Notes: generated by a model not told the origin, from the letters alone. A stretch of DNA of 64,000 nt from Chrysemys picta bellii (GCF_011386835.1 NC_088791.1:126828943-126892942); one strand, 5' to 3'; positions 13,516 through 25,888 are shown, counted from the first letter of the stretch. Numbers and translations: made by a program.

Positions 13516-13523
13516 ATTTGCAT
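13516..13523 (+). promoter_or_regulatory. Candidate octamer (POU) site in AT-rich block
   Basis: A perfect ATTTGCAT octamer lies in a 200-bp AT-rich block that also holds several TAATTA/TTAATTA homeodomain-like cores (for example near 13450 and 13490). Such clusters occur in conserved enhancers, but they also occur by chance in AT-rich introns; conservation cannot be judged from one sequence. Confidence 0.25.
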
Positions 13524-13841
13524 GGATTTTACTCTCATTAGAGTCAAGCTTTATGTCAGCTGGTATGCAGTCAATGTATCCTTTTACCTATATTCGATTT
13601 TATATCAAGTATTCATTTGAGGGAACTGGCTCCAGACCCATATAACAACAGGTTAGGAATTGTTTATAATTAATGCTTTCAAAAAGCAAAAATCACAGGC
13701 TAAAAAGAAATGTCAGAATTTTTTTTTTCTTCAAAGGAAAACAAAAAAAATGTGATTTCATATTAGGTGGATAGCTACTCTTCTGGCAGTTATCACTCAC
13801 ACTGTAGAGAAGAAAAATAATCTCACTCTGATCTGGTGGTT

Positions 13842-14060
13842 TGAGCAAAGGACTGGGAGTCAGGTCTCCCAGGCTTCATCCCCAATTCTGCCATGAGTTA
13901 CTATGAACCGTGGGACATCAGACAAGTCATTTAACCAATCTGTGCCTCAATTTCATCATCTGTAAAATGGGTTTAGTAGTATGATCTTACTGAGATGCTT
14001 GAAGGTTAATTAAATTGTTTGTGAAGCTCTTCAAGATTTTACGATTTAACGCAGTCAAGA
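13842..14060 (+). mobile_element. tRNA-derived SINE (turtle Cry-type)
   Basis: The order is that of a tRNA-derived SINE: head with 'aggactgggagtcaggtctc', the phrase 'caagtcatttaaccaatctg', then 'tgcctcaatttcatcatctg' and 'taaaatggg', ending near a 'gtgaagctcttcaagat' tail. It is diverged and has no open frame. Confidence 0.75.
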
Positions 14061-14644
14061 CATGTAAGTGATTTTTATTACACTTCATTTTGGTTTTGAG
14101 TTAGCAAAATACTCTGCATGAGATAAACTGCTCCTTTAGCCATATATTCTCAAAATATTCAGATTTAACATAAAAAGCCAACCCTGGGCTATAGACACTC
14201 TTGGTATTAAAAGGGTACAACTAGCACAAAACCAGAATGGCACATTTGTCCCGACCGCATATCAGACATCAGCTAGTCAGCATATTAGAAACCAAAAGCA
14301 CCCAGGCTTTCCTCCAAAAAGCTCACCCCAATCACTTCTGCGATCCCAAAAAGACAGACTTTGCAACAAGCCCAGAAGATCAAGAGAATCAGGATATTCC
14401 AGACCATGTGGGAAATCACCAAAATAAGAGGCCCTCATAGAGGACATCTTGCCAACAGCTTCTTCTCGGATATATCAAGGGGCGTGGACATGAACACCTC
14501 TACCAATCCTAACCATGATAATACAGCCTGGGAAGAGAAGTGCCCTCTCAGGCAGGAAGGTCCAAGCTACTTCAAAAAAAGTTATACTTTCACCAGAAAT
14601 CTCTCATCCTTCTTCTGGTTGAAATTTTGGTAGAAAAGAAAGAA

Positions 14645-14890
14645 GGAAAGACCAGTGGCTAGTGGGTTAGCCTGGAACATGCAAGACCCATGTTCAATTC
14701 CTTCCTCTGCCAAAGATTTCTTGTGTTACCTTGGGCATATCACTTAGTCTCTAGTGCCTCCATTGCCCATCTGTAAAATGGGAATACCACCATTGCTTTA
14801 CCTCACATGTGTGTTGCAAGGATAAACACATTAAAGATTATGGGGTGTGTAAATAGTACAGTAATGAGTGCTATATAAGTATCTAAGACA
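14645..14890 (+). mobile_element. tRNA-derived SINE (turtle Cry-type)
   Basis: The head includes 'gggttagcctggaacatgca' and a B-box-like 'gttcaattcc', followed by 'cttgggcatatcacttagtc', 'ccatctgtaaaatgggaata' and a 'gtgctatataagtatcta' tail. All parts are in order on the plus strand. Confidence 0.8.
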
Positions 14891-15001
14891 GATAGACCAA
14901 TTTTCTTTGAAAATGAACAAAATCCATGGGCTCATCCAAGTGTAAAAATATATATCTTTCACGTTTAAAAGTATAATGCAAGATTATGTAGATTTGGAAA
15001 T

Positions 15002-15055
15002 TATATATCTATATCTATATCTATATCTATATCTATATATGTGTGTGTGTGTGTG
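15002..15055. repeat. (ATATCT)n and (GT)n microsatellite
   Basis: About six copies of the hexamer atatct lead into a (TG)n run. The surrounding stretch 14891..15459 shows no gene. Confidence 0.9.
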
Positions 15056-15459
15056 GCCCCTGTGATAATGAGCACCATCAACACTCACTAACTAGAGTAG
15101 ATGTTGAGGGAATTCAGCACTGTGACATCAAAAGAGAGAGAGACTGAAATAACAAGCAAATATTACACTAAAGAGAGTGAGCATTAATTTTTTCCCTTGG
15201 TGCTCTGGATTTTTCTTCTATCTAATCATACCAAAGAATTGAAAGAAATACTGAACTTATTACAGGGGCCTCCAATACTGAGAGAGAAAGATACTGAATA
15301 AATGATCAGAACACGAGACAGGTTTTCCTGTGCTGCAGATCCGGACTCCAGTATTCGACTTTTCATGGATGTTCCACTGACGTACATGGAAGATCCATAC
15401 AGGAAGGGAAAACAGAATATTATTAAAGATCTGAGAGGATAACTTTGCTTAAATTAGAC

Positions 15460-15735
15460 CAAGTGGTTTTCAACCAGTTGGTCACGTTGGTCAATTAAGG
15501 GGGTCATGAGGCACTGAAAATTTTATTACAATCTAAAGCAAAGAAAATCTCGCTCCCCCACTCTCCTCACACCTTTACCCTTCAAGGTCAAGTATTCTCT
15601 GTCAAAATAAACCTATATAACTGATCATTGATACTTTTTTTTTTTCCCTCTTACTTTTACAGCAAATGGAAAGGGGTCCCAAAACGTTTCGATTTTGAAG
15701 AAGGGTCGCCAACACAAAAGGGTTAAAACACACTG
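15460..15735. mobile_element. hAT-type MITE, degraded
   Basis: The left end 'aagtggttttcaacc' and the right end 'ggttaaaacacactg' are imperfect inverted matches of the hAT end CAGTGGTTCTCAACC. The body has the typical phrase 'gggtcatgaggcactg' and near its right end 'aaagggttaaaacac'. No target duplication is clear, consistent with age. Confidence 0.65.
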
Positions 15736-16122
15736 AGTTAGGGTAAGCAATTAACTCTGCAACAGTTGCACCACGTACACCTGATTGCCAATAGATGGAA
15801 ATTGATTTTCCTGTATTTGTCACCTTTCTAAACATGACTCCATTTTTACAGCTGTCTGAATTCAATATATTCTCGCTAGACTCAATTTGCAGTTTTCAGT
15901 ACACACCTTAAATGTAATCGCTCTTTGATTTGAAATAGCATGTGAGCCTGTGGCCCATTATCACTGTGGCCATTAAGATCAACTACAAGTGGTGTCCTTC
16001 CTATAGAAAGGGAAAGGGGAAGGATAAGGGCATCATTTCCTTCCAGAATAGATAACCTCTGCTGCTAAGCACTGTAAATGCTGCTGTGATCTAACATTTC
16101 CAAACAAGACTAAGGCTTCTAA
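15736..16122. other. Non-coding stretch, nothing recognised
   Basis: About 390 bases between two MITEs; no exon or repeat is seen. Confidence 0.5.
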
Positions 16123-16414
16123 GGGCTCATCTACACAATGGGGTAATGCACTATGAGCGATGGGGGGAGTGGGGGAATGATTACTAGTGCACACTAATGT
16201 ACTGCACATTAATTGGTCCAGGTAGACCCTGCTGGTGCACACCAAAGATTCCCTAGTGTGCTTTAATGTGGTGCTGTTTATATGTTAAAGTGCGCCAGGA
16301 AACCTTTGGTGCGCACCAGCAGGGTCTACACAAACCCATTGATGCCCAGTACATTAGTGCACTTTAAAAGTCAGACTACAGTTGAGTGCATTACCCCATC
16401 ATGTAGACAAACCC
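16123..16414. mobile_element. Harbinger-type MITE with nested inverted repeat
   Basis: The element is bounded by TAA on both sides (16120..16122, 16415..16417). Its ends GGGCTCATCTACACAATGGG and the complement of 'ccccatcatgtagacaaaccc' are inverted repeats that extend inward through 'taatgcact'. A second, inner inverted repeat pairs 'ggtgcacaccaaag' with 'ctttggtgcgcacc' and continues outward to 'tagaccctgctggtg'/'caccagcagggtcta'. Three-base TWA duplications and GGG ends are typical of PIF/Harbinger. Confidence 0.85.
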
Positions 16415-17144
16415 TAAGAAACTTTTGAGATCATCTTCAGGTGATCACTTCAGAGTAATATTCATAAAATTTAAAAGTGACATCAAAATCAGTGGGGAAA
16501 AAAGCTTCAGTTGTGCAGAACTAAATGGTATCTGAAAGGAAACTAAATCCTGGAAACAAGCACCCTTACCTATGCCCACTGCTAATTTCTCTCCTATGTA
16601 ACACAGCTCCAAGTGAAGTTTGTTCACCTTTATAACAATCACACCCATCTTTTGTATTTGAGAGTCTCCTATCACCAATCACAGGCCTACCCACTCATCT
16701 CCCAAAATAATGGTAGTGATATTGCTTAAAAGAAAAAAAAAACATGAAAACCCAAGATTCAACTGAGACGACTCATGTCAAGACCACTGAACAGCCACAC
16801 ATAGATACAACTTTTGGTTATTGTCACCGGCCTGCACTAGATTTGTATGAGACTTATAGAAACAGTGATTCACTGGAATCAATGAAAGAGAACCATGGCA
16901 ATACTGTGACCCCCACCCCACAATAGCCAGATTTGAGAGGGGAGACCGGATTTCATGGTCCGTGACATGTTTTTCACAGCCGTGAATTTGGTAGGGCCCT
17001 AAATATCAGACAGCTGAAAAAAGGCCTCAGTAACACTAAATATTCTGTGAAAACAAAAAGTAAATTGTACAGTAATTAAAGAAATTTTAGCAAGAAAGTT
17101 AACAGATTTAACTCAAGTCTCATGCATGATACTCCATAAACACC
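16415..17144. other. Non-coding stretch, nothing recognised
   Basis: About 730 bases; a 77-codon and a 60-codon open frame show no recognisable domain or splice context. Confidence 0.5.
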
Positions 17145-17385
17145 ACTGTCCCCCCCCACCCCCCGGCGCGGCCCCCGCGGCGCGGCTCAGGTCGTCCCCC
17201 CCCCCCCCCCCGGGGGCGGCCCCCGCGGCGCTGCTCGGGTCGTTCCCCCGCGGCGTGGCTCCGGGTCGGACCCAAGCCCGGCAACCCCGGCCGGAGCGCG
17301 GCTTGATTCCTGGGGGCGGGGCTTGCAGCAAGCCCCGCCCCCAGGAATCGGGCCCCGCTCTTGCTAAAGCCGGCCCTGACCCAAG
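17145..17385. mobile_element. GC-rich MITE remnant with perfect palindrome
   Basis: A GC-rich block in AT-rich surroundings, ending 'aaagccggccctg', the same right end as the hAT-type MITE at 4162..4632. It has a C-run at 17196..17211 and three diverged repeats of 'cccccgcggcgcggct'. At 17305..17349 there is a perfect palindrome with 22-bp arms and a one-base loop. No matching left end or target duplication was found, so it is probably truncated. Confidence 0.6.
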
Positions 17386-17594
17386 GTTAGACTCCTGGCT
17401 TGTGCATCTGCAAATCCAGTGAAATCAAAACTAATGAAATCCGCTTGAGCTATACGTGTTCTGCCTCTCTTAAAAAAAACCAAACACTTTGGTTTATGCA
17501 CCTAAAGCCTATTTTGTTACCTAACATTAGGACAGCCAAGTTGGCAGACTCAGGAGCCTTATTCAGATTTCAATTGATATTGTTTTTCAAATAA

Positions 17595-17825
17595 CTAGAT
17601 TCCAAAGCCAGAAAGGACCACTTGATCATCTAGTCTGACCTCCTGTGTAACACAGGCCATAAAACTTCCCCAGAATAATTCCTAGAGCAGATCTTTTAGA
17701 AAAACATCCAATCTTGATTTAAAAATTGTCAGTGATGGAGAATCCACCATGTCCCTTGCTAAATTGTTACAATGGTTAAATTACACTCGCTGTTAAAAAT
17801 TTATACCTTATTTGCAGTCTTTGCC
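17595..17825 (-). mobile_element. CR1 LINE 3' fragment
   Basis: The plus strand reads 'attccaaagccagaaaggac', 'catctagtctgacctcctgt' and 'ctagagcagat', close to the CR1 fragment at 51481. The 3' end is on the left. It is truncated near 17825 and non-coding. Confidence 0.85.
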
Positions 17826-17978
17826 GCTGTAAGGTCTCTAATGTAGGCATAGCCTAAATCATAAATAATTCTTGATTTCAGTGGTTTTACGTATGGCCAA
17901 GATAATGGAGCAGTTGATAAGGTGACTCATGAATGTGCAAGCCTCAAGAGAGATACAGTAATATAGCATATTAAATAT

Positions 17979-18300
17979 AGGAACATAGGAATTGACAGAT
18001 TAGATCAGACCCAAGGTCCAGCTAATTCAGTATCCTGTCTCCAACAGTTGCCAGAACCAGAGGCCTCAGAGGAAGGTGTAAGAACCACACAATAGGCAGA
18101 TGAAGGGAAATATGACCCTGAGAATCTCATTTTAATATTTAATTGAAGGAGATTGTCTTAAAATTCAGAAGCATGTGGTATTTTTTAATACTTTCCCAAG
18201 CTCTTCCTTAACATTATCTGTTATAACTCCAGTCAGTATGGTAATCCATATAATTATCCAGTCCCTCTCTGAATCTTGCTAAGGTCTCAGCCCCAACGAA
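17979..18300 (-). mobile_element. Older CR1 LINE 3' fragment
   Basis: The text 'aggaacataggaattgaca', 'cagtatcctgtctccaac' and a final 'ccagtccctctctgaatctt' fits the same class of CR1 3' regions as 1974..2454, more diverged. The orientation is again minus. Confidence 0.65.
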
Positions 18301-18790
18301 ACAGTATCTAGTTTCCTTTTTCTTTATTTTTAAAGATTGTATTTTTTAGAGTCAATAAAAAGGTAGAGCTACTGTTGCTAAAAGGGTGAAGGAGAGAGGG
18401 AAATGTTACACATTTCAAAGTTCTTACATCTCCAGCTTTGGAAAAACATTATAAAACAACAGGAGCATTAATATGTTCCTAAAGAACATTTTACTGGGGT
18501 AAATCTGAAAACAACCATACTGTCATGGGCGTGGATTAGCAATACCAAATACTGTGAGCCATTTGGATACTTTTACCAGGTGGCAAGTTTACAATTTCCA
18601 ATGGGACTGTTGCAAACCAAAAAACAAAAACACCAGCCAACAAATTTAGAAAACAGCAAAAATACTCTCAAACCATATATGCTGGGGATAACCCTCCGCA
18701 TGCTGACAGGAGCTGTCCAAGCACATAAAGGCAGCATCTTGTAGCCTGCTCAACACGCTCAGTAAAGCACTATATTTACAGACAAGGAGT

Positions 18791-18899
18791 AACATTTTCA
18801 AAATGCTTAAGTGATTTAGGAGCCTAAGTCTCATTGCAAGTCAATGGCATTAGGCTCCTGAATGCCTTAAGCCTCTTTTGAAAATGGGATTCCAACATT
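18791..18899. repeat. Old palindromic repeat (family A)
   Basis: An imperfect foldback: 'tttaggagcctaa' on the left pairs with 'ttaggctcct' on the right, with 'gcttaag'/'cttaagc' and 'attttcaaaa'/'ttttgaaaat' further out. It resembles a palindromic relic repeat seen widely in reptile genomes. Confidence 0.6.
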
Positions 18900-20334
18900 T
18901 TTGAAAATGTTATCCAAGATACTTCTCTCACCCCTCCCCACGCCATAGCCTTTATTTCAGAACTCCTGATTAACAGAGATCAAACACCCCTTTTCTCCTC
19001 AGGGAATAGGGCTGACCTCATAATGCCAAAATAACTAACTACCTGAAGGACAAACCCTAATATCAATTGATGTCAATACTAGAATTAAAAACTGTCTTTT
19101 TTTTTTTTCCAGGATTCAGTGCACACAAGTTCTTTAACCTTTTTGTTTTGCTGCGATCCCCTGAATTCATAGTTGTGTCATGGTTAATATTACAACTTCC
19201 ATTGACTCCGGTCAATGTTTCGTAGTGAGGGCCTCATTCTGGTCGGTTAAGGTCAGATCAATGCCCTTCGGCATTTATGAAGTACATCCATCAATTTAAA
19301 CAAGGGAAACAGCAGCCCAATAGGAGCGGGAGGGGGTTGGGGACAGGGGAGGACTGTTTTCATTTTAAAGAATGGGGAAAATCCCTCTACAAATCACTCT
19401 CTGATATTGTCACTAAAAAGGCCCCTGGCCCACTGATGATACACACATTAGTTTAATGCCGGTATTTTTCATTCTAAACAAGAAGTATTTTCTTACACAG
19501 AATTCATTCTTAATTTCTCTGTTGAACACAATTATTTAAAAAACTTGATGAAAAAATAAGAAATGGATTTTTTTTTCCATTTTTAATTCAAAGACAAGAA
19601 TCCGGAAGGAGAATGAATGACTGAAGTGTGAGATGGGAAGATTACTAGAAACATTAACTGAATTCACTGAGCCAAGACACAAACCTTATAGTAAGCGTGA
19701 TCAGATTTTGCAATCTGCTCTCATGACTGCTACTCAACATTCAAACCCTGTTCTGGCACCTACATGCATATAAAGTATGGTAGTCAGTAAGTAGACACGG
19801 TTGTAATAGACAATTAGTTATAGTGGTTGAAAAACAATTTATCAAGCAAACAGATTAAATTTGATACACTTTTCCTCTGGCTGCAACAGACACACACGCA
19901 CGACTTTCATGCACTGTGATTGATCCTGTGTGGAGCCTGGGAGCGATGGCTTGGTACATTAAACATATACTCTGCAAGGTCAAATCTTTAATATTTTATA
20001 TTATGATGCAAGGGAAACGTATGAACGGGCTGTTCAGTCAAAAAATAAAGAGGAATGGTAAATGGCAAGCAGTGAGAAACAAGGGATACAAAACCATGGA
20101 CGGGGGTAGTGTTCAGTTATTCAAATACTTGTGAGAACAATAAAAGGCTGTTTAAAAAAAAAATCTACAGTAAAGGTAGCAATTAGAATTTTACTCTCAG
20201 CTGCAAAGGAAAGACTGAGCCAAACTGCTTTCAGAATGCTCACCACTAACATCTTCTTGTTAGAACCATCCAAGCAGAAAGAAAGAAATAAGCATACTTG
20301 AGAACAAATCCCACAGCACATAAGAAGAAGGTAG
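18900..20334. other. Non-coding stretch
   Basis: No gene is recognised. It contains a T-run near 19098..19110 and short AT-rich tracts. The stretch 18301..18790 to its left is likewise empty. Confidence 0.5.
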
Positions 20335-20640
20335 GTCTTGTGGGGAAGGAACTAGATTAATGTGCAGGAAATCTGGGTTCAGTTCCTGGCTCTGTCACAG
20401 GTCTTTTTAGTGATCTCAAGCAAGGCACTTTATCTGGCTGCGCCTCAGTCCCCAATCTGTAAAAATGGGGATAACAATACTTCCTTTCTCCCTCTTTTTG
20501 GCTGCCTTGTCTATTTTGATTGTAAAATTATCAGAACAGGGATATTCTCTTCTCTTACTAGGTGTTTCTTCAATACAATCACAATGGGGCTCTGATCTCA
20601 GCTGTGTCACTGTCATATAAACAAACATTAAAGAATAAAA
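20335..20640 (+). mobile_element. Near full-length tRNA-derived SINE
   Basis: Head with 'gggttcagttcctggctctg' (B-box-like), body 'gcgcctcagtccccaatctg' and 'taaaaatggggataacaata', then the 3' module 'ttgtctattttgattgtaaa' and 'acaatggggctctgatctca', ending in an A-rich tail. This is the most complete SINE copy in the window. Open frames overlapping it on both strands are not genes. Confidence 0.85.
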
Positions 20641-22940
20641 TTTAAAAATAAATAAGTACAAGGAAAGATTTGCTTACTGAACAAAACCAACCACCCAAGG
20701 CAGTATACACTAAGAAGATACTCTACATCTCACTCTGCCCTTTTGATCCCAGTGGGGACCTCAGTGACAAAGCAGCATGCCAGACCAAGGGCTTTGTAAC
20801 TGTGTGTGCGCGCACACACACACACACCCATCAATTGGTGTGAGATGCTGAAAAGTTCGGGTCCCCAGTCGTGGCAAAGCAGTAATCTGAGAAATGTTGG
20901 GTACTTGAGAAATACATGTGAACCTTTAAAAGCTCTTATCCTCAGGCTACAAAGGACTGGAGATTCTTCATGGATTTCCTCTAGCTGCCATGCTGGGCCA
21001 ACAACAAAACTTCACCTACAGGCACAGGATGGGCGAATACGCCAGTACTCAGATGACATTCACCGTTGGGAGCCTACTGTTTGGATTTTATCTGGGAACA
21101 CGTGAATTCAGAAAAATGGAGAGAGAAAATAGGAGGGCTAAAATGTGAATTGCAATGGCAGCATCAACACCACAAAGCAGACGGAGGAGAAAGCACATTT
21201 TAAAAGTTATTACAGGTGTGGTTGCAAAATGGCTGAGTCACATGTCACATGACTAATGACCAAATTCAGGTGATGTCCTATTTGGTGGTGTAAGTAACAT
21301 AGTAATAAGTGGGTATAATTTACCCTCAATGGAGAGCAGGAAGGTAGGACTGTTATACAGGTAAGTGACAAAAAGAAAGGGGAAGCTGCTTCATTGTACA
21401 CCTTCTCACACTCTCCTTTTGTTGGCTTTCTTGCCATAACCCCACACTTCTGGCAGCACCTTGTGGTGTAAATTGTACCCATTTACCTTCAACATACACC
21501 AATATGTAATTTACTCCACGATTTATAGGTCACCTCTGGATTTGCCCCCAAGAGTGTCATGGCATGCTCTTGTGAGACTTAAATGTACCCCAAGCTTCTA
21601 CGCTGTTTTGTCACCAGCACTTGGAGCTGATAGTATCAGGAAAATAATTTAGAACTATGTAGCCAAATAGGACCAAGATTCAGGATATTTGGGAAATTAA
21701 GTGAAAAAAGAGCAAAAAAAAGATCCGAATACTACACAAAGTAGGCAAAATGCACAAGCCCCTCCTCCCCCCTTCTCTGCGGTCCTTTGAACTAGAGTAG
21801 AACTGTCATGGATTTCAATGGGAGGTGCTCATGTGAATAGAGGACAGTATAAAAGAAAGCTCACCCATCCCTACTACAGACACCCATCCCTTCTTGTTTT
21901 TGGTGAGGCAGTTAATTGAATTAAATATATTGTGTAATCAAATGATGTGTTGAGTGGACAGTGCTAAATAAGTCTAATGGGATGTGTGCATGCATAGTGA
22001 TTGGAGCAGGAGGAGGAGAAGAGGTAGATGGTAAGTGTGCATCTTATAAATTGGCTGCCTGTTAGCTACAGAGCAGAGGAGGCTAAAAGGTACAACAGTG
22101 ACCTGAACCTATTCCAAATCTTGTGCTTCATAGGTTGAAAGTCAGCATTTCAAATCTACTCTTGCATCCACAATCTTGTTTTGCAGAGGCTAGCTGACAT
22201 CTCGGTACCTTTGGCATATTCATTTCCTCCCATAGTCAAGCTGAGCATTCTTTGCAGTACTTCAGCTGTCAAACTGTCTTGAAGAGTAAGAGTCACATGT
22301 CAGTTCCCCATCACTACTGTTGTACTGTCTAAGTAATGAAAGCACTTGTCAGAAACCTTATGGCAAGTTGACATAAATGAAGGAAAATATCTTTATGCCA
22401 AATAGCCCTGGCTAGACAGGCCTTCCTTCCTGATGGGGCAAAAAGCTTAGTAAGTTTCCAGCAAATAAAAAAAGGATTAAACATTTTAAACATTTATATG
22501 GATAAGGATAATGTCTGTAGCACTCTACCCAGCACAGAAACTAGTCTAAATCCTGATATTTCAGGGTTACAATAATAAGCTGCAATCAGGGAGAAATTTC
22601 CCCAAACAGTACTGGAAAATTAGTTGCATTTTTTTGGCTGGTAGTGGTAATGAGGGAGATGGAGGAGAAATTAGCCTTTCCTCTAAAAAGATCAGTTATT
22701 GGCTACTGGTGGAGAGAACATACTGGGTTAGTTGGACCCTGAGTTTTTTTTGCTGTTGTAATTATGTTCAGATCCATAACACAATAGCACAAGAGACTGG
22801 GGGCAACGGGCACAAAGCAATAATTATTTTTAACAAGACCAAACTTACGCTAAATCTTACAGCTGGCACTTTTCTTTTTGTATTTATTCCAAGAATATGC
22901 TCTTGGCTGGACTGAGACCGCAACGCGCACACACACTTTC
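20641..22940. other. Non-coding stretch
   Basis: It holds an alternating GT/GC/AC tract at about 20801..20826. The 90-codon and 99-codon open frames in it lack splice context and recognisable domains. Confidence 0.5.
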
Positions 22941-23345
22941 ACATCATCCCAGCAAGTGAGGGTGCTGAGACAGAGACCTCACAAAAATCTTGGCCTTCAC
23001 ATAAATCCAGCAAACTAGAGGAGCAAAGCTATTAACCTCACAAGACTTCACATCAGCCCAGCAAGCTAGAGATTGCAGAATCAGAGGCCTGTAGCTTAAC
23101 ATCAGCCCAGAAAATGAAAGGGGTTGAGCTAATAACTTCACAAATGTGCACGACTTCTTATCATCCCAGCAAGGCTATATGCAGAGCATGAGACCGCAAG
23201 GAAACCTGTACTTTATCATCCCTGCAGGACAGAGTTCCTGGATCAGTGACTTCACTGCAGTTTAACCCTTGACATCAGAGCAGCAAGCTAAAGATAAACC
23301 AGGAGCCTCCCAAAAGTCTGTGCCTTGACATCAGCCCAGAGTTGC
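22941..23345. repeat. Degenerate tandem array, ~55-bp unit, about 8 copies
   Basis: The motif acatcagcccagcaagct, followed by a purine-rich segment and then 'cacaaaa..ctt', recurs at about 22941, 22999, 23050, 23099, 23159, 23213, 23272 and 23328. The spacing is 49-60 bases. Copies are diverged at many sites, so the array is old. No open frame spans it. Confidence 0.75.
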
Positions 23346-25128
23346 TGAGCAGCTGTTATACAAGAGGGGAGCATGGGAGAGTGCCGCTCCCTCTCCAATG
23401 CTGAAAGCTTCCTCGCCTGAGTTTGGGGGAAACCAGCTCTTCCTCCTGATGCTTCTCATTGCCCAGTGAGATTAAGACCCTCATAGTAGGAGGATAGGGA
23501 GCAATAGACAGAATTGCTGATGAGGCATTCATGGAATACTCTGCATTCCCACCAGTCAAAGGAACAGCACTGGTGCCTGAACAGAGAATAAGAATTGCCC
23601 AGCCAGGAACTACGCTATCTGCCTCCTTTCGTCTCTCCCACTGCTGGTTTCCTCCTTCTCTCGAAGTTAAGACACAGATCCTGTTCCTACAGATCTTCCC
23701 CACCCCCAGGGGAAACACGACTCTTCTATATGCCTTCCTCTAGCCAGAAGCCAGGGGAAACAGAGTGGCCATATCAGTTCCCTCTTCCTTCCTAGAAGCC
23801 CATAGAGGAGAATACGAGTAGAGGAGGTTGTTGAGAGCACAAGGGATATTTTCCCCTACAATGCTTTTCTGGGTGTAAGCTTGCTTGGGGACACAGACTC
23901 CTTCCAGATACATCACTTGTTCCCATTCTCTTCCCTGTTCTATGTCATGGCACACAAGTGATGCCGCGTCACATGACATCACACAATCCTTTCCTATTTT
24001 GATCTAAGTTAGCCCCACTGGGGATGCCCATCCTTTGTATCATTACCCTCTGCAGTAACTGTCAAATACATGCAGAATGCCAAGATTTGTTATGTGCTCA
24101 GTTGTGCCTCAGGCCTATCTAGTAATTGTAGCAGTGAATGCAAAAAGACAGAAGGATGAAGAAAATTCTATACAAAACAAAGATGACATTATTATCAGCA
24201 GCAATCAGTCAATTAACCAAGTTAATGGAGTTCAATGTATCCCCTTTACAGCACAATTTTTGATGCTCTATTTGTCTTTGAGGAGCCCAGAAGTCAGAAC
24301 AACAATGCACTGAATAGTTAAAAACTGTTACATCTTTACACATGTTAAACATGGAATCTTTTAACCTCCACAGACTAAGAGTCTATCAGGACCAAGGACA
24401 GGTCCTAACATCACTAATTGCTTGCTGATTTTACGTTTTATTTATTCTATTTATTTAGAAGTCACTGCTAAGCAACTAATGAAAAAGATCTTTGCCTGGG
24501 TTTATTGGGTACTGTATCAATTGAATATTCAAGACATTTGGATAACTTTGAATAGCAAGTATTCTCTGAATATTAGATGTGCTATAGACTTTGCTTTAGA
24601 TTAGCTCTATTTCATATCAATATTCAGCATGGCTATTTAGAATGAACCATATTGAATGTGCTATGCTGGGACCTCCTAAAGATTCTGCTTACGTGACAGA
24701 GAACTCAAGAGACTGCTTTCTGCACTACTTCTACTGAAAAAGCCCTCATCTATCCCTATAGAATCATCCTTCTGCTTTTTGGTTGCAACATTATTGGGTC
24801 ATTTCTCTCTTGGATACACAGAAGAGTTATGTGAATGTGTCACCCAGACATCATGGTAACAACAGACCCAACACTTTTTATGTTATTAAAACAAAGTTTT
24901 AATTGCTTACAAATTCACACAAATTACTTTTTTTTACTGAATAACTGAAAATGGTACAAACAAAGTGCACTATTCTTGGAAACTGCATTTACCTATATAT
25001 AAACACATTTTGAAAGGGAAGTAAAATGTAAGGAACAGCAACTCATCTTCATTGAACAGCTATATGATGTTCCATCCAAATTAAACCTTTTAAACTGTTC
25101 TTTTAAACAGTTCTTCAATAGCTTCAAT
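23346..25128. other. Non-coding stretch
   Basis: A 120-codon minus-strand frame (23356..23718) and overlapping plus-strand frames lie here without recognisable domains. No repeat family is identified. Confidence 0.45.
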
Positions 25129-25226
25129 CCACTAACTAAGTGGATATTCACCCACAAAAGCTTATACTCCAATACGTCTGTTAGTCTATAAGGTGCCACA
25201 GGACTTTTTGTTTGTTTTTTTTCCAC
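25129..25226 (+). repeat. Dispersed repeat, copy 1 ('aagtgg..cccacaaaagc')
   Basis: The text 'gtggatattcacccacaaaa', 'tactccaatacgtctgttag' and 'taaggtgccacaggac' ends in a T-rich tail. A second copy lies at 62014..62107 in the same orientation. I recognise it as a very common reptile repeat but cannot name the family with confidence. Confidence 0.75.
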
Positions 25227-25888
25227 AAAAGAGAGACACTGTCTGTTATCATGATGCAATATATCAGGAACCAGATGTATACGGTCAGAATTTCTTCTAC
25301 ACAGGTAAGATAGACACAATCCTACACAAAGAGGATAGCACATGCAATCAAGAAAGAGACTGATCTTCACTCTATGCGAAGTGAACCTACACTACAGCAT
25401 TAGGAAGACGTATGTTCAAACCACTGCTTCAGGCCTTTTGTTGCTTTTGATTCCAATGGGAGGTCCGTTTATGAGACTGGCTCCAGGACCAGCACTAAGG
25501 GCTGGTCTACACTAGGAGGTTATGTCGAATTTAGCAGCGTTAAATCAAATTAACCCTGCACCCGTCCACACAACGAAGCTATTTAGTTCGACATAGAGGT
25601 CTCTTAAATTCGATTTCTGTACTCCTCCCCAACGAGGGGAGTAGCGCTAAATTCGACATGGCCATGTTAAATGAGGGTAGGTGTGGATGGAAATCAACGC
25701 TAATAGCTCCGGGAGCTATCCCACAGTGCACCACTCTGTTGACGCTCTGGACAGCAGTCTGAGCTCGGATGCTCTGACCAGCCACACAGGAAAAGCCCCG
25801 GGAAAATTTGAATTCTTTTTCCTGTCTGGGCAGTTTGAATCCCACTTCCTCTTTGGACATCGTGGAGAGCTCAGCAGCACTGGCAACG

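Noticed and set aside
14645..14720. Functional tRNA gene
   Set aside because: The tRNA-like head with B-box-like sequence belongs to a SINE; no complete cloverleaf is apparent.
17126..17422. 98-codon Pro/Ala-rich frame and GC-rich block as a possible CpG-island promoter or first exon
   Set aside because: The block has the right end of a MITE, a long C-run and a perfect palindrome; there is no splice donor or coding-like composition.
22941..23345. CRISPR-like array
   Set aside because: Repeat spacing is regular but units are diverged throughout with no constant repeat and unique spacers, and the DNA is vertebrate.
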